From Geodermatophilus nigrescens (GTDB taxonomy: Bacteria > Actinomycetota > Actinomycetes > Mycobacteriales > Geodermatophilaceae): a stretch of 64,000 nt of DNA. The stretch covers positions 310,001-374,000 of the forward strand of contig NZ_FQVX01000003.1 in the NCBI RefSeq assembly GCF_900129495.1, read 5' to 3'. Under the pieces are notes generated by a model. The model ran no database searches and was not told the origin of the DNA. It was given only the letters and a program-made list of their open reading frames with translations. How positions within the stretch are numbered: position 1 is the first letter of the stretch; each line of letters begins with the position of its first letter. Positions 25,638-34,908 of this stretch are shown piece by piece. Position numbers and translations under genes: made by a program.

Positions 25638-27050
25638 GTGCGCGTTCATCCGGGGCGCACCGGTCACGGGCGCGCCGCTCGCGCCGCCGCCGGGCTGCTG
25701 CTCGCCGCGGTGGTCGCGCTCACCGGCTGCACCGGCGTCGTCGTCGGCACCGCGTACCCGCCCGGCGGCGGCCTGCGCACCGACGCCACCGACGCCGACG
25801 TGCCGGTGCGGCTGGCCGAGCCCGGCGGCGAGACCGACCGCATCGCCCGCAACGCCATCGCCGACGTCCTCGCCTACTGGGAGGAGACGTACCCGCAGGT
25901 CTACGGCGGGTCGTTCGGCGAGGTGGCGGGCGGCTTCTGGTCGATCGACCCCGACGAGACCGACGCCGACGACCTGCCCGGCGGCGACTGCTTCGCCGAG
26001 GACGTCGCCGAGCTCGCGGAGAACGCCTACTACTGCGGGGGCGACGACGTCGTCGTGTACGACCGGGCCTGGCTGGAGGACCTGGCCGGTGACTACGGGC
26101 CCTTCATGATCGCCGAGGTCATGGCGCACGAGATCGCGCACGCCGTGCAGGCGCACGCCGGGCTCGACGACCCGTCGATCGTCGCCGAGACCCAGGCCGA
26201 GTGCTTCGCCGGCGGGTGGACGCGCTGGGTGGTCGAGGGACGGTCGCGGCACTTCGAGGTCCAGCCGAAGGAGCTCGACCCCTACCTGCTCGGCTACCTG
26301 TACTTCGGCGACGCGGTGGGCACCTCGCCCGACGCCGAGGACGCGCACGGCTCCCTGTTCGACCAGCTGTCGGCGTTCCAGGAGGGCTACGCCGACGGGC
26401 CGCAGGCGTGCGCCGCCTTCGACGAGGCCCGGGTGTTCACCGAGCAGGAGTCCGACCCCTCCGACGGCAGCGGCGACCTGCCCTACGAGCAGATCGTGGA
26501 CACCACCGACGACGTCCTCGACGCCTTCTGGCAGCAGGCGCTGACGGCGGGCTTCCCGGGCACCGGAGCGCTGGGCGGGGCGCTGGACGAGCCCGAGGTC
26601 CGCGCGGCCGACGGTGAGGGCATGGTCTGCGGCGGCGGGGGCGCCGAGCTGGACCTGCAGTTCTGCCCGGAGGACGGATCGGTCCGCTACGACGCCGCCG
26701 GTCTGCTCGAGCCGGCCTACGACGAGGTGGGCGACTTCGCCGTCACCACGCTGCTCGGGCTGCCCTACGCGCTGTCGGTGCGCGAGCAGCGCGGCCTGCC
26801 GGTCACCGGCACCGACGCCGTCACCAGCGCCGTCTGCGCCACCGGCTGGCTCGCGCGGGAGATGTACCTCGGCGAGATCGACGCGGCACAGCTGGCGATC
26901 TCACCGGGCGACGTCGACGAGGCCGCCGTCGTGCTGCTGCAGTACGCGACCGACCCCGCCGTCGTCCCCGACTCCGGGCTGTCGGGCTTCCAGCTCGTCG
27001 ACTCCTTCCGCCAGGGCTTCGTCGACGGCGGCGGCAGCTGCGGCCTCTGA
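25638..27050 (+). CDS. Putative neutral zinc metallopeptidase lipoprotein
   Basis: 470 residues; GTG 25638 with GGAGG 8 nt upstream. Lipoprotein signal with LTGC near residue 34. The zinc motif MAHEIAHAVQAHAG (HExxH, near residue 162) followed by ETQAECFAGGWTRWV matches the YpfJ/zinc metallopeptidase family, where the Glu in the second motif is the third ligand. The C-terminal 200 residues carry further conserved Cys residues, perhaps disulfides. It is exported and anchored at the outer face of the membrane. Substrate unknown. It converges with the PHA depolymerase-like gene, 7 nt between the stops. Confidence 0.85.
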   Translation: MRVHPGRTGHGRAARAAAGLLLAAVVALTGCTGVVVGTAYPPGGGLRTDATDADVPVRLAEPGGETDRIARNAIADVLAYWEETYPQVYGGSFGEVAGGFWSIDPDETDADDLPGGDCFAEDVAELAENAYYCGGDDVVVYDRAWLEDLAGDYGPFMIAEVMAHEIAHAVQAHAGLDDPSIVAETQAECFAGGWTRWVVEGRSRHFEVQPKELDPYLLGYLYFGDAVGTSPDAEDAHGSLFDQLSAFQEGYADGPQACAAFDEARVFTEQESDPSDGSGDLPYEQIVDTTDDVLDAFWQQALTAGFPGTGALGGALDEPEVRAADGEGMVCGGGGAELDLQFCPEDGSVRYDAAGLLEPAYDEVGDFAVTTLLGLPYALSVREQRGLPVTGTDAVTSAVCATGWLAREMYLGEIDAAQLAISPGDVDEAAVVLLQYATDPAVVPDSGLSGFQLVDSFRQGFVDGGGSCGL

Positions 27051-27057
27051 ACCGTGC

Positions 27058-27879
27058 TCAGTCCGGGGCGTCGAGGAAGGCGTCCACCACGGGGGCGAGC
27101 TCGGCGGCCTCGGTGACCAGCGCCAGGTGCCCGCCGGCGTAGAGGTGCAGCCGGGCCCGGGGGATGCCGCGGGCCAGGATGCGGGCGTTGACCGTCGGGA
27201 TGATCGGGTCGTCGTCGCCGCAGAGCACCAGGGTCGGCTGCCGGATGAGCGACAGGAACGGCAGGCTGCTCCAGCCCGCGCTCGCCGCCAGCTGGTAGTA
27301 GTACCCGCGCTGCGGGCCCAGCCGGGTCTCGGCGTGCAGGGCCCGGGCCGCCCGCGCGGGGTCGGTGCGCACCGAGCCGCCGTAGATCGTCCCGGCGATC
27401 CGCTCGGCGTAGGCCGGGTCGCGGTGCCGCCGCGGCGTGAGCATGTGCGAGAGGACCCGCGGTGACGCCGGCACCATGAGCGACCCGGTGCCGGTGGCGG
27501 CGAGCACCAGCCGGCGGCACCGGCGCCGGTGCTGGACGGCGAAGTGCTGCGCCAGCCCGCCGCCCCAGGACAGGCCCAGCACGTCGACCGGTCCGTCGTG
27601 GCCCAGCCGCCGGAGCAGCCCGGACACCACCGGCGTCAGCGTGGCGAGCACGTAGGGCACGACGGGCGCGGGGGAGCCACCCACCCCGGGGACGTCGAAG
27701 CGGACGACGGTGCGCCGCGGGTCGAGCGCGTCGACGAAGGGCTGCAGCACCTCCAGGCTCGCCCCGATGCCGTTCATGAGCACCAGCGGCGGCGCGGACC
27801 CGTCGCCGCGCCGCTCGGCCACCCGCAGCGTGCGCCCGCCGACGGTCAGCGTGCGCACGACCTCACTTGTCGAAGACAT
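27058..27879 (-). CDS. phaZ: Alpha/beta hydrolase, PhaZ-like PHA depolymerase
   Basis: 273 residues. PLVLMNGIGASLEVLQPFVDAL, nucleophile elbow LGLSWGGGLAQHFA (Ser near residue 103), acid region LVLCGDDDPIIP and HLYAGGHLALV (His). The SWGG elbow and MNGIGA opening match intracellular medium-chain PHA depolymerases (PhaZ) and related hydrolases. The ATG lies inside the 3' end of phaC (17-nt overlap), so polymer synthesis and mobilisation genes are coupled, which strengthens the assignment. Activity on short-chain granules or on another ester cannot be excluded. Confidence 0.75.
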   Translation of the reverse strand: MSSTSEVVRTLTVGGRTLRVAERRGDGSAPPLVLMNGIGASLEVLQPFVDALDPRRTVVRFDVPGVGGSPAPVVPYVLATLTPVVSGLLRRLGHDGPVDVLGLSWGGGLAQHFAVQHRRRCRRLVLAATGTGSLMVPASPRVLSHMLTPRRHRDPAYAERIAGTIYGGSVRTDPARAARALHAETRLGPQRGYYYQLAASAGWSSLPFLSLIRQPTLVLCGDDDPIIPTVNARILARGIPRARLHLYAGGHLALVTEAAELAPVVDAFLDAPD

Positions 27880-29632
27880 ACGTCCCCGGCGCGTCCCCGA
27901 GCACCGGCAGCTCGGCGCTGCCGAGCTCCTGCGGCGCCGGCACCTCCTCGCCGGACCGCTCGCCCAGCCAGGCGGTGAAGTCCGGCCACCACGAGCCCTT
28001 CTCCTCCTGCGCGGAGGCGAGCCACCGCTCGGGGTCCGCGGGCGTCTCGGGGGCCACCCGGAACGACGCCTTGCGGTTCCCCGGCGGGTTGACCAGCGAG
28101 GCGATGTGGCCGCTCGTGGAGAGCACGAACCGGCTGTCCCCGCCGAGCAGCTGGGTGGTGCGGTAGCAGGACTGCCAGGGGCAGAGGTGGTCGGCGATCC
28201 CGGCGGTGACGTAGGTGTCGACGTCGACCGTGGACAGGTCGACCGGCGTGCCGAGCATCGTCGTCGCGCCGGGCGTCGTCAGCCGGTTGCCGACGGCGAC
28301 CTCGATGAAGTCGCGGTGCAGGGCCGCGGTCATCCGGGTGGTGTCGGCGTTCCAGTAGAGGATGTCGAAGGCCGGCGGCGGGTTGCCCTGCAGGTAGTTG
28401 TTGACCCAGTAGTTCCACACCAGGTCGTTGGGCCGCAGCCAGGCGAACACCTCGGCGAGCATCGCGCCGTCGAGATAGCCCTTCTTCCGCGACTTCTCCG
28501 TCGCCTCCTTCACCGCCTCCGGGTCCATGAGCGCGCCGACCGTGCCGGCCTTCGCCCAGTCCAGGACGGTGACGGCGAAGCTCGCGGCCGCCACCCGGCC
28601 GAGGCGGTCGGTCGCGGCGAGGTGCGCGAGCACCATCGCCAGGATGATCCCGCCGCTGCAGAAGCCCTGCAGGGACACCCGCTCGCTGCCGGTGATGCGC
28701 GCGGCGGCGTCCATCGCGTCGAGGACGGCCTGCCCGTAGGCGTCCAGGCCCCAGTCGGCGTGCCGCTCGTCGGGGTTGCGCCAGCTGATCATGAAGACCT
28801 GCTGGCCCGCGGCGACGTAGTTCTCGACGATGCTGCGGCCCGGCGCGAGGTCGGTGACGTAGTACTTGTTGATCGTCGGCGGGACGACGACCAGTGGCAC
28901 GCTGCGCACCGTCTCCGTCGCCGGCCGGTACTGGATGAGCTCGAACACCTCGGTGCGCAGCACCACCGCGCCCGGCGTGACGGCGAGGTCCTCCCCGACG
29001 GTGAACGCGTCGGGCTCGACCATCGAGGGCACTCGCGGCGGGGACAGCACGTCGGAGACGAACCGGCGCGCCCCGGTGACGACGTTGCGCCCGCCGGTGT
29101 CGATGACCGCCTTGAGCGCCAGCGGGTTGAGGAACGGCACGTTGCTCGGCGCCAGCGCGTCGACGACGTTGGTCAGGGCGAAGCGGATCCGCTCGTCGTC
29201 CTGCCAGCCGAGGTCGACGTCGTCCACGATGCCCGCGGCCGCCCGCGCGGCGGCGATGTGCGCCTGCATCGGGATCCGCAGGAACGGGTTCCCGGTCCAC
29301 GCCGGGTCGGCGAAGCGGCGGTCCTTCGGCGAGGGCGCCACCTCCGAGCGGCCCACCGCGATCCGCCCGAGCTCGCGGACCAGCTCGCCGCCCCGGCCGG
29401 TGACCGCGTCGGGCTTCCGGACGAGCGCCGCGCCCAGCGCCCCGAGCGTGCGGACCGGCGGGACCATCCGCCGCAGCGGCCCGCGGGCGGCGTCGACGAG
29501 GACCATGTCCAGGCCGGTGACGGCCTCCGAGGCCGCCTCCTCGGCGGAGGTCCCGCCGCCGGCGTCCGCGGCGGCCGGGGCCGGCCGGGGGCGGGGGCTG
29601 TCGGGGGAGGGACGCGCGGCGGTGGTGGTCAT
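27863..29632 (-). CDS. phaC: Poly(3-hydroxyalkanoate) synthase
   Basis: 589 residues from ATG 29632, preceded by AGGAG at 8 nt. The lipase-like box QGFCSGG carries the catalytic Cys (residue 325). The Asp in AGIADHLCPWQSCYR and the His in LSTSGHIASLVNPPGN complete the triad; NKYYVTDLAPGRSIVENYV and WNYWVNNYLQGNPPPAFDILYWN are hallmark stretches. It polymerises hydroxyacyl-CoA into storage granules in the cytoplasm. An Ala/Pro-rich N-terminal tail of about 40 residues precedes the conserved part. A phaZ-like gene overlaps its 3' end; phaA/phaB and a phasin are not seen here. An acyl-CoA dehydrogenase gene lies just upstream on the same strand and could feed substrate. Confidence 0.92.
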   Translation of the reverse strand: MTTTAARPSPDSPRPRPAPAAADAGGGTSAEEAASEAVTGLDMVLVDAARGPLRRMVPPVRTLGALGAALVRKPDAVTGRGGELVRELGRIAVGRSEVAPSPKDRRFADPAWTGNPFLRIPMQAHIAAARAAAGIVDDVDLGWQDDERIRFALTNVVDALAPSNVPFLNPLALKAVIDTGGRNVVTGARRFVSDVLSPPRVPSMVEPDAFTVGEDLAVTPGAVVLRTEVFELIQYRPATETVRSVPLVVVPPTINKYYVTDLAPGRSIVENYVAAGQQVFMISWRNPDERHADWGLDAYGQAVLDAMDAAARITGSERVSLQGFCSGGIILAMVLAHLAATDRLGRVAAASFAVTVLDWAKAGTVGALMDPEAVKEATEKSRKKGYLDGAMLAEVFAWLRPNDLVWNYWVNNYLQGNPPPAFDILYWNADTTRMTAALHRDFIEVAVGNRLTTPGATTMLGTPVDLSTVDVDTYVTAGIADHLCPWQSCYRTTQLLGGDSRFVLSTSGHIASLVNPPGNRKASFRVAPETPADPERWLASAQEEKGSWWPDFTAWLGERSGEEVPAPQELGSAELPVLGDAPGTYVFDK

Positions 29633-29652
29633 CCCGGACTCCTGGGGATCGA

Positions 29653-29684
29653 CGCCTGTGACCTGGTTCACCCAAGCACAGGCG
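29653..29684. promoter_or_regulatory. Inverted repeat upstream of phaC
   Basis: CGCCTGTG and CACAGGCG (8 bp, exact) separated by 16 nt, 21 nt before the phaC start. A repressor site is possible; no known factor is assigned. Confidence 0.35.
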
Positions 29685-29706
29685 GGGCGCTCCGGCACAC
29701 GGACGC

Positions 29707-30888
29707 TCAGGCGATCGCGCTGCGGCCCGTCACCGCCCGCCCGACGATCAGGCTGTTGACCTCGCGGGTGCCCTCGTAGGAGTAGATCGCCTCGGCGTCG
29801 GCGACGAACCGGCCCACGTGGTTCTCCAGCAGGATGCCGTTGCCGCCCATCAGCTCGCGGGCCCAGCCGACGGTCTCGCGCATCCGCATGGTGCTGTAGC
29901 CCTTGGCCATCGAGGCGTGCTCGTCGCGCAGCATCCCGCAGTCCTGCAGCTGGGAGGCCCGGGCGCACAGCGCCGCGGAGGCGGTGATGTTGCCGAGCAT
30001 CCGGAACAGCAGGTCCTGCACCAGCTGGAACGAGGTGATCGGCCGGCCGAACTGCTCGCGGTCCATCGCGTAGCGCAGCGCGTGCTCGTAGGCGCCGCGC
30101 GAGCAGCCCACCGCCGACCACGCCACGCTCACCCGCGTCGCCCGCAGCACGTTCGCGGTGTCGCGGAAGGAGTTCGCGTCCTGCAGGCGGTTCTCCTCCG
30201 GCACGCGCACCCCCTCGAGCGTGATGTGGGCGTTCTGCACCGCGCGCAGCGCGATCTTGTCCTCGAGGTCGACGGCGGAGAAGCCGGGCGTGGGCGTCTC
30301 GACGACGAAGCCGAGCACCCGGTCGGTCTCGACGTCGCGGGCCCAGATGACGACCAGGTCGGCGAAGCTGCCGTTGCCGATCCACTTCTTCTGCCCGTCG
30401 AGCACCCACTCGTCGCCCTCGCGGCGGGCCGTGGTCTGGATGCCGCGGGCGACGTCGGAGCCGTGCTCGGGCTCGGTCAGGCCGAACGCGCCGATCCGCT
30501 CCATCCGCGCCATCGCCGGGAGCCAGCGCTCCTTCTGCTCCTCGGAGGCGCACAGGTGCAGCGTGCCCATCGCCAGGCCGCCGTGGACGCCCATGAACGT
30601 GGCCACCGACGGGTCGCCGCGGCCGAGCTCCATCGCCACCATGCCGTCGAACAGCGAGGACCGGCCGGGGGAGCCGTGCCCGGAGTACTGGGCGCCGGCG
30701 ATGCCGAGCTCGGCCAGGCCGGGGATGAGCTGGCGGGGGAACTGCGCCCGGGTCCAGTACTCGTTGATGATCGGCTCGACCTGCTCGTCCATGAACGCGC
30801 GGACGCGGTGCAGCGTCGCCCGGTCCTGCTCGTCGAGCAGCGCCTCGAGGTCGTAGAAGTCCGACGTGACGGGTGGCCGGTCTGCCAT
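29707..30888 (-). CDS. Acyl-CoA dehydrogenase, glutaryl-CoA dehydrogenase-like
   Basis: 393 residues, the standard ACAD length. FAD/substrate features: GAFGLTEPEHGSDVARGIQTTARR, WVLDGQKKWIGNGSFADLVVIWAR, and the C-terminal MGGNGILLENHVGRFVADAEAIYSYEGTREVNSLIVGRAVTG. The YSYEGTREVN region holds the catalytic Glu (near residue 374), and its pattern resembles GcdH-type enzymes. It would oxidise an acyl-CoA, giving the enoyl or decarboxylated product. Upstream of phaC by 75 nt on the same strand, so possibly an operon linking fatty or dicarboxylic acid breakdown with polymer storage. Confidence 0.88.
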   Translation of the reverse strand: MADRPPVTSDFYDLEALLDEQDRATLHRVRAFMDEQVEPIINEYWTRAQFPRQLIPGLAELGIAGAQYSGHGSPGRSSLFDGMVAMELGRGDPSVATFMGVHGGLAMGTLHLCASEEQKERWLPAMARMERIGAFGLTEPEHGSDVARGIQTTARREGDEWVLDGQKKWIGNGSFADLVVIWARDVETDRVLGFVVETPTPGFSAVDLEDKIALRAVQNAHITLEGVRVPEENRLQDANSFRDTANVLRATRVSVAWSAVGCSRGAYEHALRYAMDREQFGRPITSFQLVQDLLFRMLGNITASAALCARASQLQDCGMLRDEHASMAKGYSTMRMRETVGWARELMGGNGILLENHVGRFVADAEAIYSYEGTREVNSLIVGRAVTGRSAIA

Positions 30889-31028
30889 GAGCTCCTCCTG
30901 GCGACAGCGGGACCGCGGCGTCCCGTCCGCCCGACCTACCCGCCGCCCCGCGCGGCAACCCGGTGTGGCCGACGCCGGCAGCGGGCAGGAGCGGACGGTT
31001 CCGTCCGCACACCCCGCAGGAGGGCCCC

Positions 31029-31733
31029 GTGCCCCGTTCCATCGCCGACCAGACCGAGGCCGAGCTCGGCGGTCCCGGCAGCGTGCTGGTGCGCCAGCGC
31101 GCCGACCACGTCGAGCTCGACCGGCTGCTGCACGAACTCGACGGCACCACCGGCCGGCAGCAGGAGGAGGTGCTCACCCGCATCGACCGGCTGGTGTTCA
31201 GCCACGCCTTCGCCGAGGAGACCGTGCTGTGGCCGGTGGTCCGCCGCGTGCTGCCCGACGGCGACGAGATCACCCGCCGGGTCGAGATCGAGCACCAGGA
31301 GGTCAACGAGCTCGTCGCCGCCCTCGAGGAGGGCGGGCCCGACTCCCCCGAGCGCCCGGCCCGGCTCGCCCGGCTGGTGCAGGTGCTGCGCGAGGACGTC
31401 CGCGACGAGGAGGACGTGATGTTCCCCCGCCTGCAGGAGCGCCTCGACGACGCCGAGCTGCGCCGCCTGGGCCGCCGCTGGGAGGCCGTGCGCCGCGTCT
31501 CGCCGACCCGGGCGCACCCCACGGTGTCCCGCCGTCCGCCCGGCAACGCGCTCTCGGGGCTGCCGCTGTCGCTGCTCGACCGCAGCCGCGACGCCGTCGA
31601 CGCCGTCGTCCGCCGGGTGCCCGCCGTCGCCCCGGCGGGTCGGGTCGTGAGCCGCGGCCTGGCCGCGGTGGCCGGCGTCGTCGAGCGCACCCCGCCCGCC
31701 CGCCGCGGCGACGGGCCGCCCACCGCCCGCTGA
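31029..31733 (+). CDS. Hemerythrin HHE-domain protein
   Basis: 234 residues from GTG 31029, with AGGAGG upstream. The four-helix iron-binding domain (about 20-135) shows HVELDRLL, FSHAFAEETVLWP, IEHQEVNELVAAL and RDEEDVMFPRL, supplying the His/Glu/Asp ligands of a di-iron centre. The C-terminal 90 residues are proline- and arginine-rich and probably extended. Such proteins sense or store oxygen, or handle iron and nitric oxide. It diverges from the acyl-CoA dehydrogenase gene and is followed by a perfect terminator. Confidence 0.85.
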   Translation: MPRSIADQTEAELGGPGSVLVRQRADHVELDRLLHELDGTTGRQQEEVLTRIDRLVFSHAFAEETVLWPVVRRVLPDGDEITRRVEIEHQEVNELVAALEEGGPDSPERPARLARLVQVLREDVRDEEDVMFPRLQERLDDAELRRLGRRWEAVRRVSPTRAHPTVSRRPPGNALSGLPLSLLDRSRDAVDAVVRRVPAVAPAGRVVSRGLAAVAGVVERTPPARRGDGPPTAR

Positions 31734-31742
31734 CCACACGGC

Positions 31743-31776
31743 AGAGGCCCCCTCCCCGGCCGGGGAGGGGGCCTCT
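31743..31776. terminator. Perfect palindromic terminator
   Basis: A 34-nt perfect palindrome: AGAGGCCCCCTCCCCGG followed by its exact complement. It serves the converging hemerythrin and YihY genes. Confidence 0.85.
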
Positions 31777-31851
31777 CGGTCACGCACTGGAACGGCCCGC
31801 CTGCAGGGCCCCGCCACGAGCCTGCGAGTGGTGGGGGGCAGGGGGGTCCTT

Positions 31852-32898
31852 CTAGTTGGTGTTGCGGTCCTTGGGCTCGGCGCGGGCGTCGAGCTGGATC
31901 TCCTTCTCGGCGGCCGGGACGCCCTCCTTCATCTCCTTGGTCCGCTCCATCTCGGCGTCGAACTCGATGCCGAACAGCAGCGCCAGGTTGATGAGCCAGA
32001 ACCAGATGAGGAAGACGACGACGCCGGCCAGCGTGCCGTACGTCTTGTTGTAGCTGCCGAAGTTGCCCACGTAGAAGGCGAACGCGGCCGAGGCCACGAC
32101 CGCGACGAGGATCGCGACGCCGGCACCCGGGCTGACCCACTTGAACCCGCGCAGCTTCACGTTCGGGGTCGAGTAGTAGAGGACGGCGATCATCAGGGCC
32201 AGGATCACCAGGATCACGGGCCACTTGACGACGTTCCACACGGTCAGCGCGGTGTCACCCAGGCCGATGGCCGAGCCGACGGCCTCGACGACCGGGCCGC
32301 TGAGCACCAGCATGAGGACGATCGTGGCGGCGAACAGGATGCCGATCAGCGTGACCAGCAGCTGGAGCGGCTTGAGCTTCCAGATCTTGCGGCCCTCGGG
32401 CGTCTCGTAGACGACGTTGGCGGCCCGGGTGAAGGCCCCGACGTAGCCCGACGCCGACCAGATCGCACCGAGCAGACCGATGACGAGGCCGATGCCGGCG
32501 GCGCTCTGGTTGCCGGCGACCTGCTCGATGACCGGGCCCAGGGTGTCGGCCGCCTGCCCCGGCAGGACCGTGGTGAGCGCGCTCGTCAGCTGCTCGGGCG
32601 TCGTCAGCAGCCCGACGATGGAGACCAGCGCGATGATCGCCGGGAACAGCGCCTGGATGCCGTAGTAGGTGAGCGCGGCGGCCCAGTCGGTGAGGTTGTC
32701 CTCGCTGAACTCCTTGAGCGTCCGCTTGACCGTGCCCATGGTCGTGGGCGTGCGCTCGTGGCCCTTCGGGGCGCTGTCGAAGCGCGTGGAGTTCACCTTG
32801 TCGTCGTGCGGCGCGGGGTCGCCCGCGGAGTTGCCGGAGAAGCGCGTCGGCTTCGACGCCTCCGTGCTCGCGGCGCGTGAGCCGTGGGGTCGGGCCAT
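31852..32898 (-). CDS. YihY/BrkB family membrane protein
   Basis: 348 residues from ATG 32898, chosen for GGAGG 6 nt upstream. After a polar N-terminal tail (about 1-55), FSEDNLTDWAAALTYYGIQALFPAIIALVSIVGLL is the diagnostic YihY opening. Six hydrophobic helices follow, including SASGYVGAFTRAANVVYETPEGR between them and FLIWFWLINLALLFGIEFDAEMER near the end. The C-terminus is charged (KEIQLDARAEPKDRNTN). The family was once called ribonuclease BN; the role is unclear, possibly envelope stress or transport. Confidence 0.9.
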   Translation of the reverse strand: MARPHGSRAASTEASKPTRFSGNSAGDPAPHDDKVNSTRFDSAPKGHERTPTTMGTVKRTLKEFSEDNLTDWAAALTYYGIQALFPAIIALVSIVGLLTTPEQLTSALTTVLPGQAADTLGPVIEQVAGNQSAAGIGLVIGLLGAIWSASGYVGAFTRAANVVYETPEGRKIWKLKPLQLLVTLIGILFAATIVLMLVLSGPVVEAVGSAIGLGDTALTVWNVVKWPVILVILALMIAVLYYSTPNVKLRGFKWVSPGAGVAILVAVVASAAFAFYVGNFGSYNKTYGTLAGVVVFLIWFWLINLALLFGIEFDAEMERTKEMKEGVPAAEKEIQLDARAEPKDRNTN

Positions 32899-32993
32899 CG
32901 TGGTCCTCCGGTGCAGGGAGCGGGGGCGTTCCGGTGATCGATTCCCCGGACGGTCCCGTTCCATGCACCCGGGTGATCACCCGGCGTGTCCGC

Positions 32994-34511
32994 TCAGCGG
33001 ATGCCCGACACCGGGGACCACTCGCCGGCCCGCGCGCAGGCCCGCTCCACCTCGGCCAGGTCGTCGGGCTCGCCGGGCCCCCGCCGGCGCGCCTGCACCA
33101 TGCCGGCGACGCTGACCAGGACGACCGCGGCGGCCGCGCCCGCGCCGAGCAGCGACACCGCCGTGAACGCCGAGGCGCGGGGGAAGCCGGTGGCCGGGTC
33201 GAGGCCCGCGCCGAGCAGCGCGACGGTGAGCGTGCTGCCCACCGCCTGGCCGGTGGAGCGGGCGATGGAGTTCACCGCGTTGGCCACGCCGGTCTCGCTG
33301 CGGCGCACCGCCGAGACCACCAGGGAGGGCAGCGCGGCGTAGGCCACCGTCACCCAGGCCTGCGACAGCAGCCCGGCCACCACCACCCACGCCGGCTCCG
33401 CGCGGCCCAGCGTGAGCACGAGGAAGCCGGCCAGCCCGGTGACCGAGCCGGCGAGCAGCGTGGGCAGGGCGCCGATCCGGTCGACGACCCGGCCGGCGAG
33501 CGGGGCCAGGGCGATGCCCAGCACGCCGCCGGGCAGCAGGTACACGACGGCGGCTTCGAGCACCGTGGCGCCGAAGCCGTAGCCGGCGGCCGCGGGCGGG
33601 GTCTGCACGTACTGCATGACCACGAGGAAGGAGACGAACAGCCCGACGCCGGTGGCCAGGCCCGCGAGGTTGGGGACGAGCATCCGCGGGTCGGCCAGCA
33701 GCGCCGGGCGCACCAGCGGCTCGGCCCGCCGGCGCTGCAGCAGCACCCAGCCGGTGAGCACGACGAGCGCGCCGGCGGCGCAGCCGAGCGTCAGCGGCGA
33801 CGTCCAGCCCCAGCCGTTGCCCTGCGAGACCGGCAGCAGCAGGAGCACCAGGCCGGCGCCGAGGACGACCGCGCCGGCCCAGTCGACGTGGCCGGTCGCG
33901 GTCGCCGGGCGGCGCGGCAGCACGACGGCGGCCAGCACCAGCGAGGCGAGGGTGACGCCGAGGCCGATCCAGAAGGGGCGGTGGTAGTCGCCGCCGTCGC
34001 CGGTGAGCAGCCCGGCGGCCACCAGCCCGACGACGCCGCCCACACCGAGCGTGCTGCTGACGATCGACATGGCCACGCTCAGCCGCTCGGGCGGGAGCTC
34101 GCGGCGCAGCAGGCTGATCGACAGGGGGAACAGGCCGTAGGAGGAGCCCTGCAGCACCCGGGCCACGATCAGCAGCGGCAGCGAGCGGGTGACGATGGCG
34201 AGCAGCGTGCCGACGGCGACCGCCGCCAGGATGCCGAGCACGACCGGCCGCTCGCCGTGGATGTCGCCGAGCCGGCCGAGCACCGGCGTGAGCACCGCGG
34301 CCGCCAGCAGGTTCGCCGTCAGCACCCAGCTCGCGGCGGCGGTCGAGACGCCGAGCTGCTCGCCGATCGGGCCGAGCACCGGGACGACCAGGCTCTGCAG
34401 CAACGACAGGGTCGTGACACCGAGTGACAGGGTCAGGACGAGGAGCGCGGGACGCGTCGGGCGGGTGCCGGAGGCCGTGTCGGGTGGTCGGGCCTGCGCA
34501 CCTGCGGACAC
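32994..34511 (-). CDS. MFS transporter (DHA2-like)
   Basis: 505 residues from GTG 34511, taken because TGTCAT ends 6 nt before it; ATG 34544 would add 11. About 14 membrane helices. Motifs: TANLLAAAVLTPVLGRLGDIHGERPVVLGI (MFS motif A variant) and VLQGSSYGLFPLSISLLRRELPPER. This layout fits drug:proton antiporter family 2. No regulator is adjacent, so substrate and control are unknown. Divergent from the 56-aa gene at 34713. Confidence 0.87.
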   Translation of the reverse strand: MSAGAQARPPDTASGTRPTRPALLVLTLSLGVTTLSLLQSLVVPVLGPIGEQLGVSTAAASWVLTANLLAAAVLTPVLGRLGDIHGERPVVLGILAAVAVGTLLAIVTRSLPLLIVARVLQGSSYGLFPLSISLLRRELPPERLSVAMSIVSSTLGVGGVVGLVAAGLLTGDGGDYHRPFWIGLGVTLASLVLAAVVLPRRPATATGHVDWAGAVVLGAGLVLLLLPVSQGNGWGWTSPLTLGCAAGALVVLTGWVLLQRRRAEPLVRPALLADPRMLVPNLAGLATGVGLFVSFLVVMQYVQTPPAAAGYGFGATVLEAAVVYLLPGGVLGIALAPLAGRVVDRIGALPTLLAGSVTGLAGFLVLTLGRAEPAWVVVAGLLSQAWVTVAYAALPSLVVSAVRRSETGVANAVNSIARSTGQAVGSTLTVALLGAGLDPATGFPRASAFTAVSLLGAGAAAAVVLVSVAGMVQARRRGPGEPDDLAEVERACARAGEWSPVSGIR

Positions 34512-34712
34512 GTCCCGATGACACCATGCGTCCGCCCTCGGCACCGTCCGGGCTCCGCGCGGACCCGGTTGTGCTTCCGATCACAGTCCGTCAGGTGAAC
34601 ATCACGTGCCGACGATTGAGAGGGCGATCGGCTGGGGACACAGTTCCCAGACGACGAGCCGCGGGGCCCGGTCCCGGCGGCGCGAGACGAGACGAGCAAG
34701 GGGTAGTTCGAG

Positions 34713-34883
34713 ATGGTTCTGTGGCCCGCTGTCGCCCTCGTCGGTTTCCTGGTCCTCACCGGCCTGGTGATCGTGATGGGCGCCTCGACGACCGCGCGCT
34801 ACGAGCAGGAGCAGCGGGCGGCCCGCGCCGCCACGCCCGCCCCCGCCGGTGCCGAGGCCGTGGGGGTCGCACAGGCCGCCTGA
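34713..34883 (+). CDS. Membrane-module-only member of a new family (56 aa)
   Basis: MVLWPAVALVGFLVLTGLVIV followed by STTARYEQEQRAARA is nearly the same as the N-terminal 45 residues of the protein at 21850 (VLLWPLVAVLGFLGLAGLVV, STARYEFERNLARA). One membrane helix with a short charged cytoplasmic or external tail and an Ala/Pro-rich end. AAGGGG precedes the start weakly. Its small size and match to a larger protein suggest a regulator, adaptor or membrane anchor that competes with the larger one. Function unknown. Confidence 0.65.
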   Translation: MVLWPAVALVGFLVLTGLVIVMGASTTARYEQEQRAARAATPAPAGAEAVGVAQAA

Positions 34884-34908
34884 CCGCGCCGCACCTCCCG
34901 CGACGACC

